Origin: Schizochytrium sp. TIO01
Taxonomy: Eukaryota > Sar > Bigyra > Thraustochytrida > Thraustochytriidae
NCBI GenBank assembly: GCA_004764695.1
Contig: SMSO01000025.1
Location: 2,217,102 to 2,281,101, forward strand
Length of the DNA: 64,000 bases
Reading direction: 5' to 3'
Of this stretch, positions 40,749-52,130 are shown piece after piece. Below the pieces are notes generated by a model. The model did not search any database. It was not told the origin of the DNA and saw only the letters and a list, made by a program, of their open reading frames with translations. A program made the position numbers and the translations under genes. Position 1 is the first letter of the stretch. The number at the start of each line of letters is the position of its first letter.

Positions 40749-42053
40749 TCAAAACATATTAATTTCAGCATCATTGGTTTGTGACCACACCACCATGAAC
40801 CACAGCTTTTTTTCCACTTGTTTCACTATTCTAGATTGTTGTGGAGCTTGGTTGAATGTCCACCACAAATCAAGCAGAGCATCAACGACAAAATCTCCTG
40901 GATATTGCCAAAGCGCTTGCACATCAACAAGTTGTTGCTCAAAGTTCGCAAACAAAGGTGCAGGTACATTTCCCTCATACCTATCTTCCTCTTTCATCAG
41001 AAATTGTGCGCTGGGGACTCGCCTTGCAATCGTACTCGCTATGTTTTCCCTCTTTGCCAGTCCTTGATAGTGAGCCCCAAAATCGAGAAGAACCTGTTCC
41101 ATCACTTCCGGTGAGAAACGCTCACCTCTAAGGATACTGGAATAATTTGCGAGCTCTCTAAGCACGTCTTCGCGATTTTCTGTTGACCAATGCCCGTTAA
41201 AAAGTCGAAGCACATGCACATAAGAAAGAAGTACGCTACTCACATGAAAGACAAACGAAGGAGAAATATGTGCAGGGGCGCCAATCGAAGCCAATGTATC
41301 GTCACGACTTTTTCTGAAAATCTCTGCTCGATCATCTTGGCTCATGTCGTGGCCAAACCATACAGCCGGTGCACGCCAATAATTTGAAGAGTCAACGTTA
41401 AGCTCCTCATTTCCCATATCCCATACGAGCCTTTTAGAAACGCGAGTTTGGCGAACCTTTGTGTATTCTGGTAGGGAGAACGTCCACCAAGGAATATATG
41501 GGCGATGCTGCTCATTTATTGAGAATACCCCAGAGGAAGTCAGCTGCGCATGGAAGCTCGAAAGGTCTTCTCCTGTCATTGCAGCTTCAAGTTCAGAAAC
41601 AGAAGCTTTCGCAATAGCTTCTTCAGAAAGTTCTGAGACGTTTAGCACCTGCTTTAAGCGCTCCTCGAGTTCATCAAGATTCCCAGCCGAGTTGTCATCA
41701 TCTCTATCACAACTCTTATCCTCGTTGGCATCGGTTGCACCATTCGCAAGAACTTTGGCAAAAGCTCCTTCCACTGCAAGTCGCTCACGAGCTCGATCTT
41801 TAGATACTGTAAACAAACGTTGAGAGTCTTGACTGGACTCAACCGCATCCTTCTGAATCTTTTCTTTCTCACGAGCCTTGAGTTCTTCCTCCACCTGCTC
41901 CTTGAAAAAGGCCTCAGTGCAAGAGCCTCCGCCGTGTTGCCTGTAGCACTGGATCCCACAATATGAAATGCCGCAACGTGGACATCGGTAGGAAGCCCCA
42001 GAGCTCTTACATACTGTACAATTCTCTAGCGCAGCCTGACTCACACCCAGCAT
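40749..42053 (-). CDS. ZNHIT2: Zinc finger HIT-domain protein 2 (ZNHIT2-like)
   Basis: 434 residues from the ATG at 42053; the frame further up begins with GTG. The zf-HIT motif is at the N-terminus: CTVCKSSGASYRCPRCGISY, then CGIQCYRQHGG with the last Cys in GSCTEAF. This is followed by FFKEQVEEELKAREKEK, matching the ZNHIT2 arrangement. In the middle, RPYIPWWTF corresponds to the Pro/Trp segment conserved in the family, and the C-terminus (KKLWFMVVWSQTND) also aligns with it. In human cells ZNHIT2 works with the R2TP/HSP90 system in assembling U5 snRNP. The same role here is inferred from family. Confidence 0.88.
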   Translation of the reverse strand: MLGVSQAALENCTVCKSSGASYRCPRCGISYCGIQCYRQHGGGSCTEAFFKEQVEEELKAREKEKIQKDAVESSQDSQRLFTVSKDRARERLAVEGAFAKVLANGATDANEDKSCDRDDDNSAGNLDELEERLKQVLNVSELSEEAIAKASVSELEAAMTGEDLSSFHAQLTSSGVFSINEQHRPYIPWWTFSLPEYTKVRQTRVSKRLVWDMGNEELNVDSSNYWRAPAVWFGHDMSQDDRAEIFRKSRDDTLASIGAPAHISPSFVFHVSSVLLSYVHVLRLFNGHWSTENREDVLRELANYSSILRGERFSPEVMEQVLLDFGAHYQGLAKRENIASTIARRVPSAQFLMKEEDRYEGNVPAPLFANFEQQLVDVQALWQYPGDFVVDALLDLWWTFNQAPQQSRIVKQVEKKLWFMVVWSQTNDAEINMF

Positions 42054-42692
42054 GACTGCCCGGATTGCGCAAACCAATGACAGTAGAAGCGGATTTCCCA
42101 CAAAGGTTTAGTGTATGCGCAGGTCAAGCAAGCCATTGATTGAGACTCTCTCAAATGCAATATCATGCATAGTGTTTTTAGTATTGCCCAACCCTATAGA
42201 TAAGATGGTCAACATTTACCAAGGTGATGGAAAGCGCTAAGCAGAGTCTTGGTATGATCTTTCAAGCGAAGGTGTCTCATAGAACAAGGTGAAGCATAGC
42301 GTTGATCGACTAATAAATGTAATCTTTCAAAAGGAAGTATTCAAAGTGGTCTTCAGATGATGGCTGTGGTCGAAGAGAAAATAGGGTACACGCAAGAAAA
42401 TCCACGACGCATTTCTCAACTTCTGCATATAATCATTATTCATAATTTTTTTCATTTTTTAAAAGTCAATACTTAGGATTATGTAGATACGTAAAAGGTT
42501 TCGTTTGTATGAAGACGGTTTAATTTTGATTTGCACAAGATGCCAACAAGAAGATGATTTTGTGCAAAAACAGGAGCTAAAACTGTTTTCTGCTGTAGGT
42601 CAGGTTTCGTCCTACCCTACAGCTCTGACAGCGAGCCTCTAATGGGGTGTACGAAAAGCAGTCAAGATAGTAGGAACATGGGCAGTTAAGAC
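42054..42692. other. Spacer, no gene seen
   Basis: Promoter of ZNHIT2 and 3' UTR of the citrate carrier. No coding frame or RNA gene seen. Confidence 0.55.
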
Positions 42693-44330
42693 TTAGCGGC
42701 CAAGAGCGTTCGCAACGAACTTGGAAATGGTCTCGTAGCTCATGAAAATTACACCCTGGCCGGGTACGACGCGGCTGAGACGGGGCAACGTACCCTTCCA
42801 TAGTGCCATGAAACCCTCCTTCTGGATGACCTGACGGAAGCAATCAACGAATCCATTGTACTCAGAAGCATGGAGACCCTGCATGCGGGACTTGACCATG
42901 TCAAAAGGCTGTTGGAAGTAGTCATGAAACACCAATATTTTTGTTGTTTGAACAGAATGAAATGTTAGGCATTTGGTGTCACGAGGTCAATATTTAGAGC
43001 CACAATGTTAAAAAAGGGCAAACATTTTGAAGCTTGGCATATCAAAGAATACATTCTTTGAGATTACCCAGTCAAGCATTTGCTATTAAAACTTACGTTG
43101 TTGCAGACAGTAGAGAAGCAGCCACTGAGCATACCACCGCAGAGAGCCTCAAAAGCAGAGAGGTTGCGCTTAGGGTCATCACGGGTCATGAAGGCCTTGT
43201 ACTGTCCAAAAGCCATGAAGCGAAGACCTTGGTTGCTAGATTGCTTGCCAACCGTTGCCAAAGCGCCCTTGTAGATACCACCGATGCCTTCAGTCTTCAG
43301 AATGTGCATGGTACCAGTGGCGAAGCCCTTGTTACTGTGGATAAGCTTAGTCTTCAAAGTTTCGATGGGGGTTACAGCAATCACAGCTTCGGCAGCGCCT
43401 GCAACAGTACCGGCAGCAAGAGTGCGAAGAGGGGTGGTGGAGCCATCTTCACGGCGAAGAATTCCATCCATGTAGTTAAATCCACCAAAGCGGATACCGG
43501 CCTTTGGGATGCTGCCAATGACCACAGGCAGGAGGCCACGGTAGAGACCGCCAGGGCCTGTGTATTAAATGTTCATGAATTAGCATAAAGTCATCCGAAT
43601 ATTTTCCATCAATTTCGCAACAGTCCGACACCGACCCGATTGCCAGAAGTATAGTCATACAGATTTCCACGCAGGAATTCAAGTTAAGTCAGTCTTTCCT
43701 GTCATATGATATCCCGTCCTCTGTTCACAGAGTGTCCCCCGCCTATTTCCATTCTTGTGCTTCATTTCATCAACGGATCCCAATTGCGCTCCATGGAGAG
43801 CTTCTTGAGAATTATCCGAAGCTTATCTATTCTTTGTTTCATTTAAAAAAAGGGAGATATGCCGCTGATAGAGATGGAGGATTGATAACGCGATGAAAAA
43901 GGTACGTATCCAGACTCCTCGATTCGTCTGGGATATATTTCATCCCATTCCACACAGTCTATCAGTCATGAATTGAACCCTATGAAAACATGACTTAAAA
44001 GGAAACGAAAGCGGCGAAACCGAAAAAGGATCTCTTGTTCTTCTTGTTCTTCTTCTTCCCGCCTTGCCAAGATATGCGTTTTGTATTCACGTGAACCCCT
44101 TTGAGCAGAGCGGTCTTGCTTCTGCAAGACTCCCTCTGTTGGATAGTCTACTTACCGCTCTCTGCGACAGTTTGGCGAGCGCAATCCACCATGCCCTTGT
44201 AGCGGTTGGCCTTATCGAGCTGGAGCTGCGTCTTGGTGAACTCCATGGGCCAGACCACGCAAGTCTCCACCACGCCGGCGAGGGCACCGCTGAGGGTAGC
44301 GACAACGGGATCCTTGGACTTCTTCGACAT
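42693..44330 (-). CDS. SLC25A1: Mitochondrial tricarboxylate (citrate) carrier, three exons
   Basis: Exons are 44330..44156, 43557..43097 and 42908..42693. Both introns start GTAAG and end in CAG (598 and 188 bases), with phases 1 and 0. The spliced frame is exactly 284 codons (283 residues), the normal carrier length. Three carrier repeats each show the P-x-[DE]-x-x-[KR] signature: WPMEFTKTQLQL, TPIETLKTKLIH and QPFDMVKSRMQG. Matches to SLC25A1 include GSIPKAGIRFGGF and ALATVGKQSSNQGLRF. It exchanges mitochondrial citrate for malate across the inner membrane, supplying cytosolic acetyl-CoA for fatty acid synthesis. It is the most intron-rich gene in the window. Confidence 0.95.
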
Positions 44331-44829
44331 TCTGGCAAGATCCGCAGAGGCCTGTCAAGTTTCTATGGAGCGTGCAGTTAGTGGTCTGTCGCGTCGTCAG
44401 GTCTTTGGCTTCGCTACTTGAGCGCGAAATCATTACTCGATTAAATCGATTTTAGAAAACACTAAACCCAGAGACTCCTAGTATAACTACTATCCTTCGT
44501 GGTAGTTAAATCCAAGCCAAAACAACTTTGCACTACCAACAGGCTTTTCCTTTCTTCTTTCTTGAAGTTCTTTCTTCTTAAATAAAAATTTAACTTTAAT
44601 TAGAAGAAGAAAAAAATTGTCTTTAAAAAAGTACGTAATCTTTGCAAGAAAAGTTTTTTCGAAAATGATGAAAGTAAACTAAAATTACCAAACTTTGAAA
44701 CAATTATAGAAGTACCTGGAGGTGTGTCAAAACAAAGTTCTCCCCTTGGTTTGCGGTGCCCTGTTTTAGGATCTATATCCCGAGCGGTTTCTCGTGTCAT
44801 TCAGATAGCCCTACTTCACAGGCTACTCA

Positions 44830-44856
44830 CTTGCTTGCTTGCTTGTTTGCTTGCTA
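44830..44856. repeat. (CTTG)n tetranucleotide repeat
   Basis: About six CTTG units with one TTTG variant. Confidence 0.85.
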
Positions 44857-45364
44857 CCTGCCCAGTACTTTAAGTAGATGCAGGTTTCGTTTGTTTAGGT
44901 CGTCGGCCTATTCGTCGCTTCTTTTTACAAACGAACAAACAAAAACCATAAATTGGCAGCGGCTGAAAAGGTTTCTGTGTTGTGCTGCTTATTCGGCTGA
45001 ATAAATAAATGAATAACTTGAGTTGAGTCATCCTCGCCGCTTTGGCGTCTATGCTGTACTGTACCTAAGTAAGTCTTGTTCGCATTGAGCGATAGATCAC
45101 AAGCTGTGGATACCGTGGACATTGTGGTGAACCTGCGCTGTGGTCGATTTCGAGGGTAGAGAGAGATCTTGCTCCCAAGGAGGAGACAGGCCTGATCGCG
45201 CAGGACTCGTGGCCTTAACCCCTTGGACAGAGCCAACCAAAATCACCTCCAGTTGATCTTGTTGAAAAAACGAAGAAGGTGCTGCTGCTGGCGATGAGCA
45301 ATATGATGACGAGCATCATCATCGATGCAGTGTGGGATTATGGGCAAAACATATGTGATGGTGA

Positions 45365-45410
45365 TGGATGAGGATGAGAATGAGGATGAGGATGAGGATG
45401 AGGAAGAAGA
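45365..45410. repeat. (GATGAG)n hexanucleotide repeat
   Basis: GATGAG units with one GAATGAG variant. Confidence 0.85.
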
Positions 45411-45429
45411 TTATGATGGTAGTAGGCGA

Positions 45430-45550
45430 TGCAAAGCAATGCAATACAAAGCAATGCAATGCAATGCAATGCAATGCAAAGAATGCAATGTCATGCAATT
45501 TAAGGTAATACAAAGCAATGCAATGCAATGCAATGCAATACAATGTAATG
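45430..45550. repeat. (GCAAT)n pentanucleotide array, imperfect
   Basis: About 120 bases of GCAAT units interrupted by ACAAA and TCAT variants. Translated frames over it are periodic artefacts. Confidence 0.92.
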
Positions 45551-45729
45551 ACGAATGAAGCTTGAGGTTTGTTTTCCTTACTTCCTTCTCGCGCACTTCC
45601 ACGACAAGAACCACACAACAGCAGCAGCGAACAACTTGGAGCGCAGCACTCTTGATGATGAATGATCACAAGATTCCATACATAACCTTGTCAACACCGG
45701 CATCGTGGCCTCCACAAGGCATCTTGCAA

Positions 45730-45766
45730 CTAGCTAGCTAGCTATCTAGCCAGCCAGCCAGCCAGC
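45730..45766. repeat. TAGC then CAGC tetranucleotide repeat
   Basis: TAGC units change to CAGC units mid-array, a compound microsatellite. Confidence 0.85.
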
Positions 45767-45920
45767 CCCAGCTACAAGTGCATGTGCTCGAGGGTGTCTT
45801 CATGCGTCGATGCGAGATTGTCGCAAAGGGCTACGTTTCGGCAGGCCGTCAGTCAGTGAGTCAAACTTGAGACGGCTTGGAGGACTTTGCATGAGGAATC
45901 GATCGTCAGTCATGAAAGAG

Positions 45921-45941
45921 GTGAGTGAGTGAGTGAGTGAG
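45921..45941. repeat. (GTGA)n tetranucleotide repeat
   Basis: Five GTGA units. Confidence 0.8.
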
Positions 45942-46223
45942 GAAGTAAGGAAATGAAATGCCATTTAGAGCTCGCTCCAGGAACTGTACGCGGCCCCGAC
46001 GGCGCTGACTGCCACGAGAACGGAGGTTATCTTTGCCCGTTTCTCCGACATACACCACCTCTGTCTGGCACATTACAGCTGCTCGCCACACTTGTTGGGC
46101 AGGCAGGCTGACGAAGATCCTGCGAGCTACCGCTGAGCAGGATTGAACATAGTGGCGTTATTGACGACGGACTCCGGCATCGACGAGGAATCAGCAGCAA
46201 TCATCAAGACAGTCGAGACGCCA

Positions 46224-46248
46224 GGCCACGCCACGCCACGCCACGCCA
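46224..46248. repeat. (GCCAC)n pentanucleotide repeat
   Basis: Four to five GCCAC units. Confidence 0.82.
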
Positions 46249-46641
46249 GAACAGATATATTACTGCTCCGTGAGCATGCTCCGTGAGCAGCGTCCATGGA
46301 GGGGATGATCAGCATGAGGCAATCAATGCATGAATCCAAACGAGAAGCGGCAGACAGCCACAACTCGTACACCTCGAACTTGTACTAAAGCGTGAATCGC
46401 AAAATGTAATGCAATCTTGAAGTCCACTCGCTCACAAAGGCTGGCTTGCGAGGAGCAAAAGCCGCGACAAAGGCGCGAGGAGGTAGGTGCCTGCCTCTCG
46501 TGCAGCGAAGCCGAAGCGGCTCGGGCATGGCTCTCCGCCAGAAGTTAGTTGGCTCCACGCGCTGAGACTTGCTTGCTGCAAGTGAGAGCCGCGAACGGGA
46601 AAGGACGCTCGGCGAGGAGTAAAATCGGGGCTTCACTTCAC

Positions 46642-46695
46642 AAAAAGAAAAAGAAAAAGAAAAAGAAAAAGAAAAAGAAAAAGAAAAAGAAAAAG
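46642..46695. repeat. (AAAAAG)n hexanucleotide repeat
   Basis: Nine uninterrupted AAAAAG units. A frame through it gives polylysine and is not a gene. Confidence 0.95.
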
Positions 46696-46960
46696 ACATC
46701 CATTGCCTTATTAGCGAGCGAGCGAGCTCTACCTCACAGTTTGCGGCATCATCATGATCTCACGATCTCTGGTCGCAGCAACAAGCTGGCCTTGAAGATT
46801 ATTGGCGTGGCCAGTGAATGCGAGGTGTAACTAGCCAGCTATGGCCAGCTAGCTGGAGGAGATGCAGTTGATCGGGGTGTCTTACGCTCCCGTCGCAAAG
46901 GTTCTGTTTGATGGTGCCAAGAATCGCAATGTACGATCGTTATTTTTATTTTATTTTTAA

Positions 46961-46980
46961 TATATATATATATATATATA
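46961..46980. repeat. (TA)n dinucleotide repeat
   Basis: Ten TA units inside a T-rich tract. Confidence 0.9.
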
Positions 46981-48499
46981 AATTTTTAATGAGCTCGTTC
47001 TCTTTTGATACTTGCTGCGTACTTGGTGACATAGGTGTAGTGAGTGAGTGGGTGGTGGTGTTAAAAGCGTCTGATATTTATTTCGTAGATTGAGATTGTT
47101 TGCTTGTTTGCTTCAAGTTGTTTATTTTATATTCTATCAAAGAATAATCACACGACAATCATTGATTGGATTGACACCTAAAGACTCAAAAAATGAAGCA
47201 GGAAGATCATGCATGGTGCTATAGTAGTTAGCGAAGGGCCTTTTCCTTGCTTTCTCCCTTTCCTTCTTCTTTCGTAGGACATCCTGGGACCGCCCACTGC
47301 AGCAGCAACCATAAAGAAGTATACTTTGGATTAAGCTTCAGGGTCGGTGGGGCAAACGTAGCTCATGAGTTGAGAGATTGTAGTACTGGGAACTGCTCTG
47401 AAAGAGTCTGAAAGAGTCTGCCAGAACTGAAGTTCGAAGGCAAGGGCATCTATTTTCTTTAAAACAGCTTGCTGGCGCGTCACCTGAAATTATGTCAGCA
47501 CTAGAAATCATTTTTGTTTGTTTATTTATTCATTCCAAGTTGTTTATTCCAAGTTATTCTTTTTTAGTTTCAAAAGATTATATGTAAAAGGAAAGTCAAA
47601 GTCAAAAGTGAAAGCTTTCTGCCACACGCTGAGATTGCCGGAAAGTTTGCGATCTGGACAGTCTATTGGCTTTGATGTACGTAAGTCCCGAGGAGCGCAT
47701 CTTCGCGACTCTTTGCACATTAACAACACCAAGCTAATTACTCAAGCAAAGGTAGGATTGGGCTATATTTATTGACCCTGCTTGCTGCAATGCGGTGAAG
47801 CACCGAAGTACCTACTCCTGATCGAAGAAAGCCCTTTGTTTCGGCGATACCCAACTTTGCAAAATTCGGTCAAGTTGCTAGGTAGCAATTGCTGTGTGCA
47901 TGACCACGGCAATATCAATGATCAGGTTATGTTATCAACAAGCAAAATCCTTCCGTGTTTTACAATGATTAAAATACCCACATCTTCGTTATATCGCAGA
48001 AAACGCTAAAGCATCACTTGTGAAGTCCGTAAAGGCTGCTGACTTACTTCACAAAAAAATCAACATAATATGACAATGAGGTGGCAAAATATTTTTTCTT
48101 TAGAAAGTATTCATGATCTCTATTGTCAGTAGCGCTTATGCTGTTTCTCTCTTGTTGTTTCACTTCATCAGCGTATAGTTCACCGCACTTCAACAGTGGT
48201 TAAAACTCTCAAAGAATCCTTCTACTACAAGATATCTCAAAAGCAACAGGGTCACACGAACTTGAGTTGCTAGAGACCATAACTTGTTGACTAATTTTGT
48301 TGGAACACCTATATAAAAGCTAGCCCTTGCTTCATGCAAACACAGAAGACTTTTTCTTAGCTTTGGCTAAAACAAAATCTATTCTAAACCCTGAAAACGT
48401 AGTAGTTCAATTTTGCCAGAAAGACTCTTGCCAAGCGTTGAAAGACAGCCTTGTTGAAAGAAGGTCAGGGTCATTATTCTCGATTGCAAGAATCATAGT

Positions 48500-48625
48500 A
48501 TGAAGCAATCTTCGCACAGTTTTCGTCATATACAGGGTAGTGCGAACAGTCTAAGAAACAGTGAGAGCCGTGACCTCGAAATGCTGAGTGAGTTTGGAAC
48601 TTACTTGAACTCTAAGCTAGCCTAG
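48500..48625 (+). CDS. Possible 41-codon short frame behind a TATA box
   Basis: ATG AAG begins MKQSSHSFRHIQGSANS and the frame ends in TYLNSKLA before TAG. It lies about 180 bases after a good TATA box (48312-48318). The composition is protein-like, but the size and lack of family make this weak. Confidence 0.18.
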   Translation: MKQSSHSFRHIQGSANSLRNSESRDLEMLSEFGTYLNSKLA

Positions 48626-49938
48626 CTCCCAGTGCCAATTTATAAATCATGTCTCTTTCATACGGGTCAGTTTATCTGTGGTCACTAGGATACTCAGCCC
48701 CATCAACAAATGTCCTGTACGTTAGGTTATGCTTGCTGCAGAATTGTCTTGGCATGGCATTTTATGGAACCGCTTTCACAGAACTGCCGGACTTTTCGTA
48801 TCGAGTGCCAACACTTCTAATTTGTAGGGCATAAAAGTCCCCAGCCGTGAAGTGAGTCATCGAAAAGCGAACTACATAAGAACAGAAACATTGTTCGCTA
48901 GAAGTCCTGCTTGATCGGACTTGAAGACTGAAGCTACAGTCAAGAACAAGGAGCTCCAGATCGCTTATTCTCACTATTTTCGCTAAGGATTGGTAGTAGG
49001 GATTTAGGCACTGGTTCAAAGCTTCGCATTGGCTTGCTGTTGGCCCTTTATGTGGTCTGAATTTACCCTCTCAGGTTCAGAATCAAGAGGGAAATTTGCA
49101 CCTGCCTTTGTTTTTCCAAGCGTCAACAGGTCAACTCTTAACCTGCAAACTACGCATGCATAACCCATGTGGCGGGCGAAGACGTGACTTTTTATCATCT
49201 ATTTGGTGCGTTTCAAACCGTGAAGGCTGCGAAAGCAAAGCTTTGACAGTTGCGTGCCACCATGGTATCGAAAAGTGATTCTGTTATTGTTTGAAATTAA
49301 AACTACTAGGTAAGACCATCATTTTCTTTGGTTAAAGCACCCAATATAATACATTCAAGGCGGTGATGGCCACGTAGATCGAAAAGGCGGAGTAGTTTAC
49401 ATGGGAATTCTTGTCGGGGAGGAGATTTGCCATGGAGTAGAGTTAACATGTCATGTCAAGATGGACAATATATGACGGATAACCCACACCCGAGAAAAAT
49501 ATCCTTTTTTGGTTCTTTCGTCTGTTTTTATACATGACAAAAGAATAAGTATGCTAGGAAAGCAGCGATGTTCATGTTGCCAGGTATACGCATTTCCGTT
49601 CTCTCTGACAAGTCTACCAGCAAACACGCCTTCATTGTTGCGCCAATCTAAATGCACAGCTCCTCGAAATTTTCTGCGTGAAAATTGATCAAACTTATAT
49701 CGATTTACTTACTGAATAAGTGATAGATAGGATTGATAAGCTGCGCAATACTCGCCTGCAGAGCCCGAGGCTGAACGCAAAAGCCTTCGCCTGGTAGAGT
49801 CGGAATGTGCTAAAGTTGCACGAGTGGTGCAGCAAACCTCAAAACTGACTTGGCTGCATCGGACGGTCAGCCTTAAGAAGCTCGGCTGAAGGGAAGGAAA
49901 CCTGCTGATAGGACGTCTTGAAGCTAGGAAAGCTAAAG

Positions 49939-51579
49939 ATGACAATGATGAAGACTACCACCCGAGCAAGTAAACCTACCAAGGTTCTCCTCGATCGTTT
50001 GAAAGCTCAGAGCATGCGGTTGATGAGCTCCACTAGCGCTTCTCAGCGAATGCCACTCATCGATAGGGCCCTCACGCAGTTTCTCGACCGTGATGCTGTG
50101 GTGAATCGCCGAGGTGAATTCTTCACATATAGCGATCTCGGAGACCAATCTGCTGCAATTGCATCACAATTGCAGAGCCTCCAAGGCGGACTTTTGAAGG
50201 ATGAACGCGTGGCTTACCTTTGCGATCCTGGCCAAGAGTATGTCGCTGCTCAATGGGCAGCGTGGCGCTCTGGAGCTTGTGCTGTGCCACTTTGTCTGAC
50301 ACATCCAGATGCAGAGCTCGACTATGTTGTAGAAAACTCAGACGCAAATTACATTGTAGCAGACGATGCAAATGCCGAAAAGGGCAAAGCTCTTGCTGAA
50401 CGTTTGGGGCGCAAACTGATCCTCACGTCTGAGGCCAGTGGAGCTTCTTACGAAGATGCCTCTTTTGACCCTGAGAGCCCAGCCATGCTTATCTATACTT
50501 CTGGTACAACTGGCCGGCCGAAGGGAGTTGTCACTCGCCATTTAAGCCTCGACGCACAGATCAATGATCAACGTTTGAGTTGGGGCTGGAATGAAGACGA
50601 CCGTGTCCTCAACACGCTTCCACTTCACCATGTCCACGGTGTTGTGAACATGACGGCCGTGCCCCTTTACTCGGGTGCCTGTGTTGAGTACATGGCCTTT
50701 AACCCGGATCGTGTATGGCAGCGCATGCGTATGGGATCTATGGTTGGAAAACTGACCTTGTTCATGGCTGTTCCTACGATTTACGCCAAACTCATTCAGG
50801 CTTACGAAGGTTATTCTCTGGAGGAACAGCAGGCCTGTACTGAGGCTGCGAAGGAAATTCGCCTTATGGTCAGCGGATCTGCAGCTTTACCTACGACTGT
50901 CATGAAGAAGTGGGAGGAGATCACTGGTCATGTTCTTTTGGAACGTTGGGGAATGAGCGAGTGCTGCATGGGTCTCTCAAACCCTCTTGAGCCGGTGTCA
51001 AAGCGTCTCCCTGGTTACGTGGGTAAGCCCATGCCAAGTGCACGCGTCCGTCTTGTGAATGAAGAAACTGGTAAGGAGATTAACATCAAGACTGGGGAAC
51101 CCGGTGAGCTTCGTATCACTGGAGATATTGTTTTTAAGGAATATTGGCGCCGGCCCGATGCCACTGCCGAGTCTTTTGACGAGGAAGGCTGGTTTAAGAC
51201 TGGTGACATTGCGGCTTACGATCCAGAAAAGGAGTCTTACTATATCCTTGGGCGCGCCTCTGCTGATATCATCAAGACCGGTGGCTACAAGGTTTCCGCC
51301 AACGAGATTGAGCGTGAACTCCTTGACCACTCTGCAATCCGTGAAATCGCTGTGCTTGGCAAGAACGACGAGACCTATGGTGAGCGTGTTGCTGCCATCG
51401 TTGTTCTCCGGGACAGCGAGAAAAAACCTACGGAGGAAGATTTGAAGGCATGGGCTAAGGAGCGCCTCGCCTCGTACAAGGTACCGTCATACTGGCTGTT
51501 CATTGATGGCGAAATCCCAAAGAATGCAATGGGCAAGGTTGCCAAAAAGCAGTTGCGCAAGGACTTCTTCAGTGAATAA
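49939..51579 (+). CDS. ACSF3: ACSF3-like mitochondrial malonyl-CoA synthetase
   Basis: An AMP-forming acyl-CoA synthetase of 546 residues from the ATG at 49939 (the frame upstream starts with TTG). The N-terminus is basic and Ser/Thr-rich (MTMMKTTTRASKPTKVLLDR), a mitochondrial presequence. ATP-grip motif: IYTSGTTGRPKGVVTRH. Family marks shared with ACSF3 are LPLHHVHGVVNMTAVPL, FMAVPTIYAKL, RLMVSGSAALP and LLERWGMSE. The hinge (GWFKTGD), the IIKTGGYKVSA segment and the C-terminal catalytic Lys in PKNAMGKVAKK are intact. ACSF3 makes malonyl-CoA from free malonate for mitochondrial fatty acid synthesis and lysine malonylation; a methylmalonate activity is also known. The next gene starts 551 bases on, in the same direction. 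Confidence 0.93.
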   Translation: MTMMKTTTRASKPTKVLLDRLKAQSMRLMSSTSASQRMPLIDRALTQFLDRDAVVNRRGEFFTYSDLGDQSAAIASQLQSLQGGLLKDERVAYLCDPGQEYVAAQWAAWRSGACAVPLCLTHPDAELDYVVENSDANYIVADDANAEKGKALAERLGRKLILTSEASGASYEDASFDPESPAMLIYTSGTTGRPKGVVTRHLSLDAQINDQRLSWGWNEDDRVLNTLPLHHVHGVVNMTAVPLYSGACVEYMAFNPDRVWQRMRMGSMVGKLTLFMAVPTIYAKLIQAYEGYSLEEQQACTEAAKEIRLMVSGSAALPTTVMKKWEEITGHVLLERWGMSECCMGLSNPLEPVSKRLPGYVGKPMPSARVRLVNEETGKEINIKTGEPGELRITGDIVFKEYWRRPDATAESFDEEGWFKTGDIAAYDPEKESYYILGRASADIIKTGGYKVSANEIERELLDHSAIREIAVLGKNDETYGERVAAIVVLRDSEKKPTEEDLKAWAKERLASYKVPSYWLFIDGEIPKNAMGKVAKKQLRKDFFSE

Positions 51580-52130
51580 TTTATTTTAGCTAGTTTGTTA
51601 TACCGTTTCCGCACATATTCGATTCCTTTTATGTTGGTTGATGCCTACTGTTTTTGCAAAGATTTCTTAACTGCAAACTACACATGTGTAAAGCTCTAAT
51701 TTCCCAAATTTAACATTTTGACTTGGCTCAGTGCAGAAACCTGATGTTTCGAGCTACCTCCTTTGTGTTATTAATGTCATTGCCATGGTTTGAAATTCTG
51801 CTTATCAATAGTCATGTAAGGCACGCACACAATTGTCGAAAACAGCCTAAATTTATGTCTTGCGATGGACAATCATTTCATACATCTTTACTTTACATAA
51901 TTACTTGCTAACCTGCTAGCTTCAAGTTCTAAACAGGTTGTAAAAAAACAAATTAATAAAAATATATGTAAGTTGAAAAAGGAGGGTTAGGATGATACTA
52001 AGCTGGCAGTAGCACTTTTAATAATTGCTACTAGGAGTCTCAGACTCGGAGATCATCGCAGATTTGGCAAAACGTACAGCACAATCTTCATTCAAAACCT
52101 GAATGCAACCCTGGTGGAAGGGGAGGCGAG
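51580..52130. other. Spacer, no gene seen
   Basis: AT-rich, between two tandem plus-strand genes: 3' UTR of ACSF3 and promoter of the RhoGAP-like gene. Confidence 0.6.

Larger units (their letters stand above)
44331..49938. other. 5.6 kb spacer with microsatellites, no firm gene
   Basis: The left part (44.8-47.0 kb) is a cluster of simple repeats listed separately. The right part is AT-rich with only short frames. A TATA-box-like TATAAAA at 48312-48318 precedes a 41-codon frame. The last 200 bases are the promoter and leader of ACSF3. I find no transposon protein, tRNA or rRNA. Confidence 0.5.

Noticed and set aside
46549-46830. Frame with polylysine
   Set aside because: It translates the AAAAAG repeat; no coding sequence on either side.
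49709-49945. 78-codon minus frame before ACSF3
   Set aside because: It overlaps the start of ACSF3, begins antisense to its presequence and shows no family motif.
2610-51579. A lipid-metabolism gene cluster (GPD2, citrate carrier, ACSF3, ER G6PDH)
   Set aside because: The genes are scattered over 50 kb on both strands with unrelated genes between; shared theme is not a cluster.
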